In this document: positions 9,704 to 20,431 of the stretch, piece after piece
How the letters are laid out: every line of letters starts with the position of its first letter
How positions within the stretch are numbered: the first letter of the stretch is position 1
Source of the DNA: Takakia lepidozioides
Lineage: Eukaryota > Streptophyta > Takakiopsida > Takakiales > Takakiaceae
Direction: 5' to 3'
Assembly: GCA_030704615.1 (NCBI GenBank)
Contig: JAKLZA010000197.1
Span: 1-39,000 of the forward strand
Length of the DNA: 39,000 nucleotides
Made by a program: the position numbers and the translations under genes
Notes under the pieces: model-generated
Told to the model about the DNA's origin: nothing
Databases searched by the model: none
Seen by the model: only the letters and a program-made list of their open reading frames with translations

Positions 9704-11059
9704 ATGGCGGAAAACCCGAGCGCTACAGTGTACTGCCCTCCTCACGAGCATAGAGCTTCATTTCCGTGCAGAGGGGACATCTGCCGGGTGATGGAGAAAT
9801 ATCTGTGCGTTCGATACCACCTGAAACCGGGGTCGGTTTTTTTGGAGGAGGAAAGGAAGGACTCAAACGGCCTTGTTGTCGAGAGTATTGTTGTGCTCCA
9901 CGATGATTTCGGCGATGGCAGGGAATGGCGAGTTCCACCATCGGACAGCGTCATATACAGGGCTGTTGGGGACTTCATTTGCCCGCCAAATGCACCTTCT
10001 ATCCTGGCGCCTTCCACGAAACAATCCGCGAATCAGAGAGTGGCTACCTCAAAGAGAGAAGTCCGCAACGAAGTAAATCCAGAGCCGAACCCATCCATGA
10101 AGACGAGCGAGAACCGGGTTGTTCACAACCTGTCCGACTCAGACGAGGTCATGGAAGTTCCGAGGTCGTCCTGGAGATCAGGCAAGTCCTCAATGGACGT
10201 CAGTGGAGGAGGGAGTCATATTCCCAGCACGAGCACCGCAGTTCGATCTATTCTTGAAATTCTGCGAGGGCTTCACCTGGAGGGACACCGGTCGAGCTGG
10301 CCGGGCTGGACTACAGCAAGTTTGCAATTAAATCGGTTACATGCCTTCCCGCCGACGTCGACGGTAATATCTTCTTTGAGTTCCCTCCTCGGGCGGACTA
10401 CTCGAGGGCGTCCGGAATGTTGACAGATATGGATAGAAAACATGACGGTCATCCTTGGTGCGTTACCAAAACCACCAGCATGAAGATGCTCGATGGTGTG
10501 CGGGTGCGCTACGTTGTTTGTGCGGGCGCGTTGCGGTGTTTCTCCCCAACTTGCTTCCACTTTAAATCCAGAGGTCACAGGAACGAGACCGATTGGACAG
10601 GCACAGCTCATCAACCATTTCGAGCTCAGGAGAAGGTTCCGAACTCCACATTTAAGTGTGCGCATTGCAAAGAACCACCACACTGCATGTCTGTTTGTAA
10701 TGCCAAGCAGTTCTATGTGTTGCACCGTTTCCCTGACCTCACCCGAGCTTGCATACACGTTGGTTCCCATTGTCACAAATTGGCGAGGGGGAACTCGCGG
10801 GAGGCTGCCCACGAAGCAGAGCAGCTCGTTCAGGAGGAGGTTAAGTTGAGACCGGGTGCCAAACCCAAACAGATACAGCTCCAAGCCGCCCATAAGATGG
10901 CATTGGCCAGAATTATGTCGGAAGACGGCTCCGATAGAGTTCCTCTCGACGAGAAGGAAATGGAGGCATTGCTGGAGTCGGTGTCCCACGTATTCACCGA
11001 ATGTCCGAAACCACATTGTCTCATGCAAACAGAAAATTGGGCGTGGCTCGGATATGCAC

Positions 11060-11785
11060 TCCATTCTGGAGGTGAAGCGACGATGTGGATATGACTACAT
11101 TCATGGAAGTAGGTTTCCAGGACAAGGGACTGAGGCAGATCGTTGTTTCGTATTCAAAATGTCCACGTGTGGACCTGGCAGCGGCGTCGAACTGGTCGAC
11201 AGGATGACGAGTGGGAACTTGTCAAACAGTTGGGTCATGTTCGACCATATCAAGCGAATTACAAATCACCAGTGGGTGACAATGGGTGCACATGTCTACG
11301 ACACCCACTGCAGGATGCTAATGACAATTGCTATTTGTGAGATGAAAGGAGAGGACACACAATCGGAGATGCTTCTTTGGCAGGGAATAAACGAACAGAT
11401 GGCCAAGGCGGGATTGCCCCCTCCCAATTTCCGTGGTTTCATGGCGGACAACGCACAAGCAAATTGGGCTGCCATCCGAAGGGTGTACGGGCAAGACCCC
11501 AATGTTCCCATGGAAGGCAAGGAGAGATCTTGTGGGTTCCATTTTCTGCAGAGCCTTTCGCAGTACACAACCAGGCGTGGCGCCAGATTTCAGAGAGGAG
11601 CACCGTTCCATGTGCCTTGCGTGGAAGCGCGCTCCCACCTTGGATGATGCAGAGACACAGTTTGCATGCATACGGGCTTGGTGGACATCGTCAGGTGCTG
11701 TAAGGAAATCAGACGAGGAGCAATGGTCAGTTGGCTAGCATGGTGGCATTATCGTTTCCTCCAGTTCGGCGACTATATGCGGGAG
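11060..11785 (+). pseudogene. RNase H-like catalytic region of the SWIM transposase
   Basis: In frame: CGYDYIHG, PGQGTEADRCFVFKMS, WVMFDHIKRITNHQWVTMGA, HVYDTHCRMLMTIAICEMK, FRGFMADNAQANWAAIRRVYG and RSCGFHFLQSL, then after a shift PTLDDAETQFACIRAWW and FLQFGDYMRE at the donor. Asp in HVYD and in FMADNAQANW are good candidates for the first two catalytic acids; 'C-x-F-H' after the second Asp is typical of MULE-like enzymes. The third acid is not certain. Confidence 0.6.
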
Positions 11786-12889
11786 GTGAGTTGCACGAAT
11801 TCGCGTCCCGTTGAATATTATTCTTGGCCATATTTGTAACTTGCTTGTAACCTGAACATGTGCTTGTGCAGGAAATGTGTCTCGACTCCGACACCGACAT
11901 GCCCACGACAAACATGGCCGAATCAGTGCACTCTTCCTGGCGTGCCTCCTCTGCGGCGCATCTGGTGGACATCCTCACTGCCACAACGGAGGACATTGTG
12001 AGGTCAATTATGCAGCAATGCAGGTACAACGAGTTCTTGAAAGGGAAACAGTGGGGCTTGGGGCCGGACAGGCAGGAAATGCTGATGCGGACTGCCTCTA
12101 GATCGAAGAATCCTCGAAGTGGGCGGCGGCCTTGCGAGAGGGCCTTCGGGACACGCCATTGCTGCGAAGAGGCCAACATTTGGAAGGAGATGTTCATACC
12201 CGTCCAGTGAGACGAAGACTTGACGAGGCACCTGGCGGAGAAGAGGATTCATGGCGAGCTGACAAGAATATTCGCACGCTCCCTCGTGGTCCGGTGATGT
12301 TGCCCGAGGAGGTCTCGTCGAGCACCGCAAGTCCTGCACGTTCAAGATCGCCATCTCCTTTGAGCACAGGGCGCGTGCCCCGGCAACATAACGAGCCATC
12401 TGTAGTAAAGCAGTACAACATTCCCATTGTGGAGACAAGAGTGTCGGAGTCACAGTGGAGAATTGCGAGGACATTGCCGGCATTTCGAGGGAAGTGCTGC
12501 GCCATCCGGGTGGATACGAGAGCACGCTGTGGTGAGATGATTCGGAGGAACCCACACGGTGCTGTACCTTGCGGCAGATTTTTGACTCCCACATTTGCTC
12601 ACGCCACAACGCAGACATTTTGCTGTAGGCACGACATAATGACCTGTGTATTTGGCAAGCCCAAGTACGGATTCAGGGAATGCCGGAGCCTCCGGGCGTC
12701 TGGCCTGTTGCACCGGGTTGCAGCCTCTCTCAGAATGAGGCGGATGCTCTATCTGCAGCAGGATTTCGAATGGTGCAACGCACAGACATCCCGGCCCACG
12801 CATTTCCGGTTCCTCAGACCCAGCCATTGCAGACTGCTCGGTCCAGTAGAGACGGATTGGACAATTCTGCACATCCCACAATGCGATTC

Positions 12890-13273
12890 GGAAGAGTGAA
12901 GAGACGACACCCTCCCAACAAGTTGAATGAGACTCGGATTGCCAATGCTCTTGGGATGGCTTGCACTATTCAGAGCTCCGTGGACGTACCCCCACCCGGC
13001 CTTGGGCGTGTGTATCGGATGGCAACGGCCGGCTCGGCTGTACGCGACGATGTATACACAATTACGATTGGAGTGGAGCCGACTTGCAATTGTACGGACT
13101 TCTCGTTGATGGAAGCAAAGAAGGGTTCGAAGTATTATCCGTGCAAGCATCTGTATTACATTTACCTGAAGAGGTTGAGGATGAACGTGACTATTGATGA
13201 CTTTATTCATGCACCGGCGTTGAGCGTGAACGAGCTGCACAAACTCCTCCTTAGGGATTCCAGAAATCATTGA
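12890..13273 (+). pseudogene. SWIM zinc finger and C-terminus
   Basis: The last frame contains PTCNCTDFSLMEAKKG followed by SKYYPCKHLYYIYLKRL. This is the CxC...CxH spacing of SWIM fingers, which bind DNA or protein at the C-terminus of Mutator-like and FAR1-like proteins. A short helical tail (VNELHKLLLRDSRNH) precedes the stop. Confidence 0.85.
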
Positions 13274-13830
13274 TGGGCAAAGGGAATCCTCCATATGGAT
13301 ATTTTCAATTGCATTTTGCTGTATCAGACTTTTTTTTGCAGTGTAATGAAATGCACCCCAAAACTCCTGGAATGAGGCAATATTCCATTCAAACTGAGAT
13401 CCAACAGAAGCAGTTGTGGGGCCATTTCTGGAAAAATGGCGCCGAATTTCTTTTTGGGGCCGAAAACTGCTAAGTCCCAACATGCACTGGTACCTGTGTC
13501 TGGGAAAATGGCGCCGAATTTCTCTTTTTGGGCCGAAAACTGGCTAAGTCCCAACATGCACTGGTACCGTGTCTGGAAAAATGGCGCCGAATTTCTCTTT
13601 TTAAAACTGGCTAAGTCCAACATGCAACAAAAAATGGCGCCGAATTTCCCTATTTTGCGCCGAAAACTGGCTAAGTCCGAATGCACTGGAAAAATGGCGC
13701 CGAATTACCTGTCATGAGGGACCTATAGCCGCGGAATTCGGCACCATTTTTCGCCAGAGAGACCTATTACCGCGAAATACGTCGCCGTTTTTTCAGGTTA
13801 CGGACCCTATTACCGCGAAATTCGGCGCCA
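13274..13830. repeat. Third GGCGCC repeat array, downstream of the transposase gene
   Basis: AAATGGCGCCGAATTTC occurs at about 13433, 13505, 13579, 13634 and 13689, separated by GGCCGAAAACTGGCTAAGTCC words that match the intron array at 3895-4600. Inverted, diverged units with ACCTATTACCGCGAAATTCGGCGCC follow to 13830. Bases 13274-13430 are simple 3' sequence. Confidence 0.85.
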
Positions 13831-14068
13831 TATTTGCACATGTCGCTGGGAATTGGCATGAGCGGAAGACGAAATATCATGAGCACAACTGTCAAAACTG
13901 CAATTTTCCCTTCAAGGGGCCGAATAATATATTTTTTTCCTGACACATTGCATTAAATTATTGTTTTTTATGTTTTTTATTTTCGAAATTTGTACTTCTG
14001 CTCATGAAAACCGATTGTCTTACTACTCTGCTCATGCCGCTCATGCCGCTCATGCTCATGAAATAGCA
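13831..14068 (-). repeat. Right CATGAGC terminal repeat cluster
   Basis: GGCATGAGCGGAA (about 13855), ATCATGAGC, GCTCATGAAAA (about 14000) and a run of GCTCATGCC units lead to GCTCATGAAATAGCA at 14054-14068, the exact complement of 1270-1284. The rest is AT-rich. Confidence 0.6.
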
Positions 14069-15120
14069 AACCTCCCATTCACAGAAGCGGTATTGGACAT
14101 TGTGGCAGGCCATGAGATGTACTCATTCATGGATGGCTTCAGTGGTTATTCAAGTGCAAGTGGCAGAAGAAGACCAGGGAAAGACAGCTTTCATCACAGA
14201 CTGGGATGCTTATGCATACAAAGTCATGCCTTTTGGACTTTGTAATGCACCAGCAACCTTTCAAAGAGTAATAAGTGAATCTTTTCATGAGTATCTGGAT
14301 GATTTCATGCAGGTGTTCTTGGATGATTTCAGTGTACAGCTCTAAGAATGAGCACTTGCATAAATTGGAGTTATGTTTGGCCAGATGCAGGATGAGAGGT
14401 CTGGGCCTGAATCCAGAGAAGTGTACTTTCTGTGTGAACTCAAGGGTGCTTTTGGGACACATTGTGTGTAAGAGGAGACTTCTTGTGGATCCCAGGAAGA
14501 CAGAGGCCATTAAAGCCCTCCACCACCCAGTAAATGTTAAGAGTCTAAGGAGATTCCTTGGACAAACCAGATTTGTCAAAAGGTATGCACAGATAACAAC
14601 ACCATTGAGCAAGCTTCTGAAGAAAGATGCAATGTTTGCATGGACAGCTGAATGTCAACAGGCTTTTGAGGAACTTACATTGTCAGTAACAACTACACCT
14701 GTGATTAACCCTCACTGGCATGTAGTATTTCATGTTCACTGTGATGCCTCAGGAGAAGCGTTGGGAGCGGTGTTAGCCCAAAATGTTACAGGAAATAGAT
14801 TCACCTGTGTACTATGCTAGCAGGTTGATGAACAGTGCTGAAGGAAACTATAGCACAACTGAAAGAGAAGCACTGACAATGATTTATGCAGTCAAGAAAT
14901 TCAGGCATTACCTATTGGGAAGAAAATTTATGTTTTATGTGGATCACCGGGCTCTGATATATCTGTGAACAAACCTTTGATAAGTGGAAGGATAACAAGG
15001 TGGTTAATAATCTTGCACAAGTTTGAGTTTGAAGTTGTTTACAAGCCTGGCCGTTTGCATCTTGTGGCAGATCATTTGTCACGCCTAACAATAGGAGAGC
15101 CCGCCACAGGAGTAGACGAC
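14069..15120 (+). pseudogene. Ty3/gypsy reverse transcriptase and RNase H, 5'-truncated
   Basis: The match starts at LPFTEAVLDIVAG, just inside the palm. It continues MYSFMDGFSGY, then after a small deletion FITDWDAYAYKVMPFGLCNAPATFQR, a degenerate catalytic VFLDDFS (normally (Y/F)xDD), and the connection region KCTFCVNSRVLLGHIV, LRRFLGQTRFVKRYA. RNase H follows: HVHCDASGEALGAVLAQ, YSTTEREALTMIYAVKKFRHYLLG, FYVDHRALIYL, ending with FEVVYKPGRLHLVADHLSRL. Frameshifts near 14150, 14335, 14800 and 14965 show decay. Aspartic protease and everything upstream are missing. Confidence 0.85.
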
Positions 15121-16530
15121 CAATTACCTGATGCGAGTTTATTTGCAATGGAGGTGCAAGGAAGTGCAGATGAATGGTTAGATTGGCAGTGGACAATCAG
15201 ATACTACCTTACTCATGGTCAGTGCCCACCTAGTTAGTAAGGAGCAGAGGAAGAGAATCGCTATCAAGGCTTTACCTTATACTATGGTAGGGGGCAGAAT
15301 ATAAGCTAGGACCTGATGGAGTACTTAAACGATGCTTGTACCACCATGAAGTAAATAAAGTTTTGGAGGAAGTTCATAAAGAGTGGTTGGAGGTCATTTT
15401 GGAGAAGAGACTACCAGTAGGAAGATGCTACTTGCAGGTTACTGGTGGCCTACTTTGTTCAAAGATATACACAAGTATTGTCAGAGTTGTGATGAATGTC
15501 AGAGGCTAGGACCTTTGCAGATCTGGGAAGATGGCTTTGCATCCTACGATGCCTACTGAACCATTTCAGAAATGGGGATTAGACTTTGTTGGACAATTAA
15601 CCCACCAGCCAAGAATACACAGAACAAGTACATTATTACAGCCACTGATTATACTACGAAGTGGGTGGAAGCTAAAGCTCTGAGGGACAACACAGCCAAG
15701 TCCACAACAAGGTTCCTGTATGAGAACATACTTACATGATTTGGCTGTCCCCTGGAATTTATCAGTGACCAGGAAGTCACTTCATTAATGAGACCATTGA
15801 ACTATTGACTAAAGAGTTCATGATTGTGCATAGGAAGAGTACAACATATTACCCACAGGGTAATGGGCAGGCAGAGGCTACCAACAAAATACTATGTACT
15901 ATCTTGGCTAAGATAGTCAATGCAAACAGAACGGATTGGGATACAAAGCTGCTGACAGCTTTGTGGTCATACATGACTTCATATAAAGTCACCACTAAGT
16001 ATACACCATTCCAATTAGTTTATGGTATGGAAGCTTTACTTCCAGTGTAATTCTTGTTACCTACCATGAGAACTGAATGGGGAAAGAGAATGGATTGGAA
16101 GATTCAATTAAGGTCAGGAAACATGAATTATACCATGTGGAAGAAGTACGTGCTGATGCAACTGATAACATGACCAGAATTCAGATGAAGAGGAAGGAAC
16201 AGTTTGATGAAGGCAAATTAAAGACTTTTAAGACGGGAGATTTGGTTCTCTGGTTGCAGAAGAAGGGGAAGATTAAAGCTTCTAAGCTTAAATCACCATG
16301 GAAAGGACCTTATGTCATACAGAAGATGTATGATAACAACACCGCCATGTTACAAACCATTAACAAAGAGATGCTGGGAAGAGTCAATGCCAATAAGTTG
16401 AAGGGGTACAGTGGTATCCATGACAAACCATTGCAGCACAATTTGCATGTTGAAACGCAAAAGCAGTCACGGGCTGCACCAGTGATACCAACGGAGTATG
16501 GAGCATTTGTCGTTAAGCCAAGCGTGTATG
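15121..16530 (+). pseudogene. Ty3/gypsy integrase, degraded, with GPY/F-type C-terminus
   Basis: An HHCC zinc finger is readable across frames at about 15345-15525 (VLEEVHKEW, then WPTLFKDIHKYCQSCDECQR). The core shows [33 protein letters not shown] and YYPQGNGQAEATNKIL (Asp, Asp, Glu), interrupted by stops near 15738 and 15800 and a deletion. The C-terminal part from 16077 is open: RKEQFDEGKLKTFKTGDLVLW, SPWKGPYVIQKM and RVNANKLKGY, the GPY/F module. Same element as the RT upstream. Confidence 0.8.
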
Positions 16531-16534
16531 ACAG

Positions 16535-16715
16535 GGCGGGAAGTACAAGTGTCACACAAACCTACACAGCCCATCACAGTGTCACACAGCCTATCACAGC
16601 CCATCACAACGTGACACAGCCTATCACAGCCAAATCACAGTGTCACACAGCCTATCACAGTCCATCACAGTGCCACACAGCCTGTCACAGCCCAACACAG
16701 CCCATACAGATTACA
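16535..16715 (+). repeat. CACAGCCCATCACAG minisatellite in the integrase tail
   Basis: About ten imperfect copies of words like CACAGCCTATCACAG and CACAGTGTCACACAG are in frame with the integrase extension, giving a Thr/Gln/His-rich tail. Confidence 0.85.
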
Positions 16716-16821
16716 CAGTCCATAGGGTCAGTGACAGGTGGACGCGAATTAACGTTAGAAAAGTGGCCATGGAGTGAAGAGGAAGTTTGGAAGTCAAACT
16801 TGGAGAATATGCCACGCGGAG

Positions 16822-16860
16822 AGGGAAAGTCGGGGGCATGTTTAGAAACGGACACGTGAC
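16822..16860 (+). promoter_or_regulatory. Polypurine tract and probable LTR start of the gypsy element
   Basis: The purine-rich GGAGAGGGAAAGTCGGGGGCA immediately precedes TGTTTAG at 16839, the usual PPT followed by a TG-starting LTR. The LTR end is not identifiable because no second copy is in the window. Confidence 0.5.
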
Positions 16861-17039
16861 CACTAAGGCGTGGCACACCGCACTGCATCAATTGCAAAAA
16901 AATGTCTCATTATACAAACAGACAAATCGGGCCGTCAAATTACCTACCCGGTACAGCAGCTAATACTAATTGTGGGCCCATTAATGCATTCAGTGTAAGG
17001 GTAACGGAACCCTTTCCGAGTAAAAAAAAGAAACCTATG

Positions 17040-18005
17040 CCACATGTGCTGTCCTACTGGACATTCCAGGTGGGAATGTCCATGGAGAGGGGTGGAATTA
17101 AGAAATTACCTAAGCAGTCCACAGCCAATCAGGAGTGCGAATTACATACAGGTGGTTCCCTCCAAGAAACAAGAACAAGAAATAGGAAGTGTTATGAGCG
17201 GAACAGTCGGGGTAGCTTTGAATAGCCAAGGTCTCGACGGAAGGGGCAATCAAAGCACTAGTTTTGTAGCTATGGCAGATGTAACGGATTACACACTCGC
17301 TTTACTTCTTACGCAGTGGCGCAAGGATGGAAGCATTGAGAGTACATTTTCTCTCACTCGATACTTGCAAGCCCCACAGGCTTACACGCACTTACCTATT
17401 CCATTCTGTGCCAACCATACCTTCATGCTCTGTGCCCTGCAAGCTTTCCTTTAGCTGTTTCAAACAAAGCCTTTTGTTTGTCTAGAAAGAGAGTGAGGGG
17501 AATGGAGGATATCAGGGTGAAGAGCACCACGATTCTGCAGAAGCAAACAATTGCAGCACCGCAGGCAGTACAACTGCTAAGGGAGTTGCGATTGGAGGGG
17601 CTGCTACGCAAGGACTGGTCCTTGCATCATCGACAGTTTATGATTCAATTTCTTCAGAACTTTGAGCCTCGGACGGGAGTTACTCATGTGAGGGGAATAA
17701 TATAGAAATTACTCCCCAGTACCTGCAGCAATTGTTTGATTTGCCATCAGGACATGTGGATGTGGATGAGCACAGGGCAAGATTGCAGATAGGGAATTTG
17801 TTCCAAGAAGGGAGTTTCTTTAAAACTCAAGGTTACGCTTGTACCAAAGCCGAGTGCCCAGGGCTTAGGGAAGTTGGCCAAATATTGAACGTTCTGTTTG
17901 CCATGAAACAGAACCAACAGTATTTGAGCAGGTCATAGTCTCTGATCATTGTGTCTGGTCCAGTCATTGCCCAAATAATTCTTGATTCTTGCATACTTGA
18001 TACTC
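17040..18005 (+). pseudogene. Retroelement gag or plant-mobile-domain-like coding, part 1
   Basis: Frames interrupted by single-base shifts near 17450 and stops near 17703 and 17937 encode one continuous-looking protein. It includes DYTLALLLTQWRKDGSIES, FSLTRYLQAPQAYTHLPIPF, AVQLLRELRLEGLLRKDWSL, FEPRTGVTHVRGI, EITPQYLQQLFDLPSGHVDV and VGQILNVLFAMKQNQQYL. The 'F-x-P-x-T ... V-x-G ... T-x-x-x-L-x-x-L ... LP-x-G' pattern is reminiscent of the retroelement-associated plant mobile domain. It follows a putative LTR start, so it may be the gag-side ORF of a tandem or nested element, or an extra 3' ORF of the gypsy element. Confidence 0.4.
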
Positions 18006-19560
18006 GGGAACGTAAGGAGATGGGAGTGTTTGAGGCAGAAACCACTGCAATTGAAGAGCAAGGCTCTTCACACAGTGAGGTGGGACTGGCAGGGCAACAC
18101 CAGTCTAAGAGACAGAGGCGGGGTATGACTGTAGTGGCGGATCCACTGGCTTCACGGAAACCGCACGATAATGTTTCCCAATCTCTTGTGCAGGATGGGG
18201 CACAACACAAAGAGCTGTTATTATTGGAAGCACGGCCTTCGGAGAGGGAAGAGGAAGTCAATTTGATACCACAGCCACCACAACCAATTGACTCAGTTGT
18301 TTTAGAGGTTCCACAGTTAGTACATGTTGTGACTTCACCCCCAATTGCTCTGGAAGGAGAAAGGTTGGATATTCCTACTACAGAGCAGGTTGTGGCCGAA
18401 ATTGAAGGGTGACCTTCTCTATGAAAACTCTGGATTGGTAAGGGAATCAATGATTCCAGAGGTGCAGCGGTTGTCCAGGGAAAACCCTGTTGTGCATGTA
18501 ATACCCACACCTGTGACGGAGGTACCAGGGGTAGAATATCAGGACACTGCAGCACCTGTGGAGGATGAGGTGGTTCAGGAAGAGAATCTGGTGGGGCAAT
18601 GGCCTGAATGGTTGGTGAGGCATCACACTGTGGAGGATCAGGGAGAACAGTAGCAAGTTCACCATGATGACCCTCAGCAGGCCCATGCTTATGAGTTCCA
18701 TAAGCAGAAACACTTAATTTGTTGGGCACTTATGTGAAATCCCATGTTCCATCTACCCAATTGGCAGCTTTGAGGGAGGAACTCAGGAAGGAGTTTGAGG
18801 CTCGAATTGCCACTGAGTGTGCTAACAAGGTCAATGAGGAGGTCAATCTCAAGTTACAGCAAGAGTTAGAGGACACAAGGCTGCTTTGCAGTTGGCCAAG
18901 GGACATTTGATTGAAGCAGGCCTCGGCGCAGGACCAGTTGCACGAAGCACATAAACAACAGTTTATCCAAATGCAGGTGAAGCATGAGGGCAAGTTGCAA
19001 GAAGTGAATGTACTACATACAGAGTTGCAGGCAGTACATGAGAAGATGACCATACAATGTGCTACACTCACAACTACTCTTGAGCAAACTGCATTAGAAG
19101 TTAACAGACAAGGGGAGGGATGTATGAAGACAGAAGCAGAGATAATCGAGCAAGCGAAACTCATTGTTGATATGAAGAATACAATCTGTCGCAATGAGAA
19201 TACTTTCAAACAATACAGACAGGTTGAGGCTGACCAGGAGAGGTACATCCTGGAGTTGCAACAAACAGTCATGGTCAATAGAAATGAACTCTCTGTGGCT
19301 AACAAGGCTTGGAAGAAAGCCAATAATCTGGCTGCTGCCTATGCAAGCTTGGTTGAACGTCATGCAAAGTGCATTGAGGCTTTACAGCAGCAGTTAGATG
19401 TGTACAGACTCACAGAGTAGCAGACTCTCAGGGGTGCCACACACGACTTGGTGGATAACCACCTTATGCAGGTCTGGTTAACACAAGGGCCAGTGGAAGG
19501 TAAAGCACCACGGAAGCTCACCTAGGGCGAGATGAATGAGCTCAGACTGCAGGTGCAGAA
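18006..19560 (+). pseudogene. Acidic linker and long coiled coil of the same retroelement protein
   Basis: 18006-18652 is Pro/Glu/Val-rich low-complexity coding (repeated VPQLVHVV, VPGVEYQD style). From about 18760 a heptad-rich helix runs to 19420 with only one stop (18908): LREELRKEFEARIATE, KLQQELEDTR, HEAHKQQFIQMQVKHEGKL, AALEQ-like repeats and QQLDVYRLTE. This is a coiled coil of more than 200 residues, as found in some plant retroelement gag-like ORFs. No enzyme domain is seen. Confidence 0.5.
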
Positions 19561-20431
19561 CATTGCCACAACTACTATAGACAATGTTTATAGATAGCGA
19601 GCTACAGGAGGATGTAGAAGGCCTGCAGACTCAGGTGGATGACCTGAGTTCAAATATTGACAAGAGAGTCTTTGTACGTGAGGAGCAGCTGATGGCTACT
19701 TATTTACATGCCAGGACTCTAATTTTTCAGTCTTCTTCGCAAGGGGTGCAGGAGATGCCAGTGGTACCAATACCACAGCAAGTGACTGTGCAGGTAGCTG
19801 ACCCTGTTGTTACTACAGCCACACCACAGCCTGAGATATGGGGGGATGCTGCTTTTAACCCACCTAAGACTCCTGCTGCACGGGAGTACAGTCGGGCTAT
19901 GATTATGCCCTTCAACCAAATTCCCATTGTGTTGGATTTGGCTTGGAAGGAATTTAGTCCTCCGCAGTCGTTGGCACATTACTACCAGATCATGCGCATT
20001 TGGCTGCCAGTGGCAACTAGGACTAAGGTTCTTCCGAACAATCGACCCATTGAGGATCATCACTTTGCGAGGTACTGGTCTGAAGCAGGTACCATGTTGA
20101 AGGAATTAATGTCTTCCAAGTTGTACATGGGTACATTTATACCAAGACCAAGGAGGTATCAAGTATTGTCATGGGCTGTGGATTATACTATGCTGCTTGT
20201 TTTCTGGCACATTATCATATTGAGCAGCAGAGGATGCAGTCCCGATTTCTGAGTTATTCCAGTGGAGATCATTGGGTCTTACCTTCAGTGCCACCTCAAA
20301 TGTACCTATGTGATGCAAAAATTATGATGCAGAAGGATTCCCAACTTCGTTCATGGTTTTATTCGGCTTGGAACAATTTGACAACACAGAAATTCGGCCC
20401 TGAGGATATTTTCTTTAATGGACATGAGGCA
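19561..20431 (+). pseudogene. C-terminal part of the retroelement gag-like protein
   Basis: One frame, 19584-20252, is open for 222 codons: LQTQVDDLSSNIDKRVFVREEQLM, a Pro/Val/Thr linker, then a folded-looking part (LAWKEFSPPQSLAHYYQIMRIW, EDHHFARYWSEAGTMLKELM, RRYQVLSWAVDY). A shift near 20190 continues in the next frame (ACFLAHYHIEQQRMQSRF, RSWFYSAWNNLTTQKFGPEDIF) until sequence identity passes abruptly, at about 20432, into the ParB-gene duplicate. The true C-terminus is therefore lost. Confidence 0.5.

Larger units (their letters stand above)
9704..13273 (+). pseudogene. SWIM-type DDE transposase gene (Mutator-like), disrupted
   Basis: The ATG at 9704 opens a frame of about 180 residues with a Cys-containing N-terminus (VYCPPHEH, FPCRGDIC) and an acidic/Ser-rich linker. 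The frame then shifts near 10250 into a segment with Cys/His pairs (VVCAGALRCFSPTCFHF; FKCAHCKEPPHC), probable zinc-binding fingers. After a shift near 11040 come the RNase H-like part and a GT-AG intron (11786-11871). Then follow a second Cys cluster (CCAIRVDTRARC, FCCRHD) and, after shifts near 12125 and 12675, a C-terminal SWIM finger ending at TGA 13271-13273. The full product would be about 1,100 residues, long for a MULE transposase. Four or more one-base shifts make this copy non-functional as read. Confidence 0.7.
1270..14068. mobile_element. Candidate compound TIR element with ParB-methyltransferase and SWIM-transposase genes
   Basis: A perfect 15-bp inverted repeat, TGCTATTTCATGAGC, occurs at 1270-1284 and as its complement at 14054-14068. 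Both ends continue inward with several CATGAGC and GGCATGAGCGG repeats. Between them lie two divergent genes (7326-1493 minus, 9704-13273 plus) and three arrays sharing the core TTCGGCGCCGAA. On the right, Ty3/gypsy reverse-transcriptase coding sequence starts within a few bases of the inverted repeat, as expected at an element edge. Against a simple insertion, I find no matching target-site duplication, and the left flank is not the missing upstream part of that gypsy element. The block may have been rearranged, or the real ends may differ. A transposase gene paired with an accessory gene recalls MuDR-type elements, which is inference. Confidence 0.45.

Noticed and set aside
1270-14068. Clear target-site duplication for the CATGAGC-ended block
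   Set aside because: No identical 3-11 bp words flank 1270 and 14068 in any end register I tried, so I do not claim one.
17833-18729. 298-codon open frame on the minus strand
   Set aside because: It lies opposite the retroelement coding, is Ser/Pro/Cys-rich without motifs, and the plus-strand protein reads coherently across the same bases.
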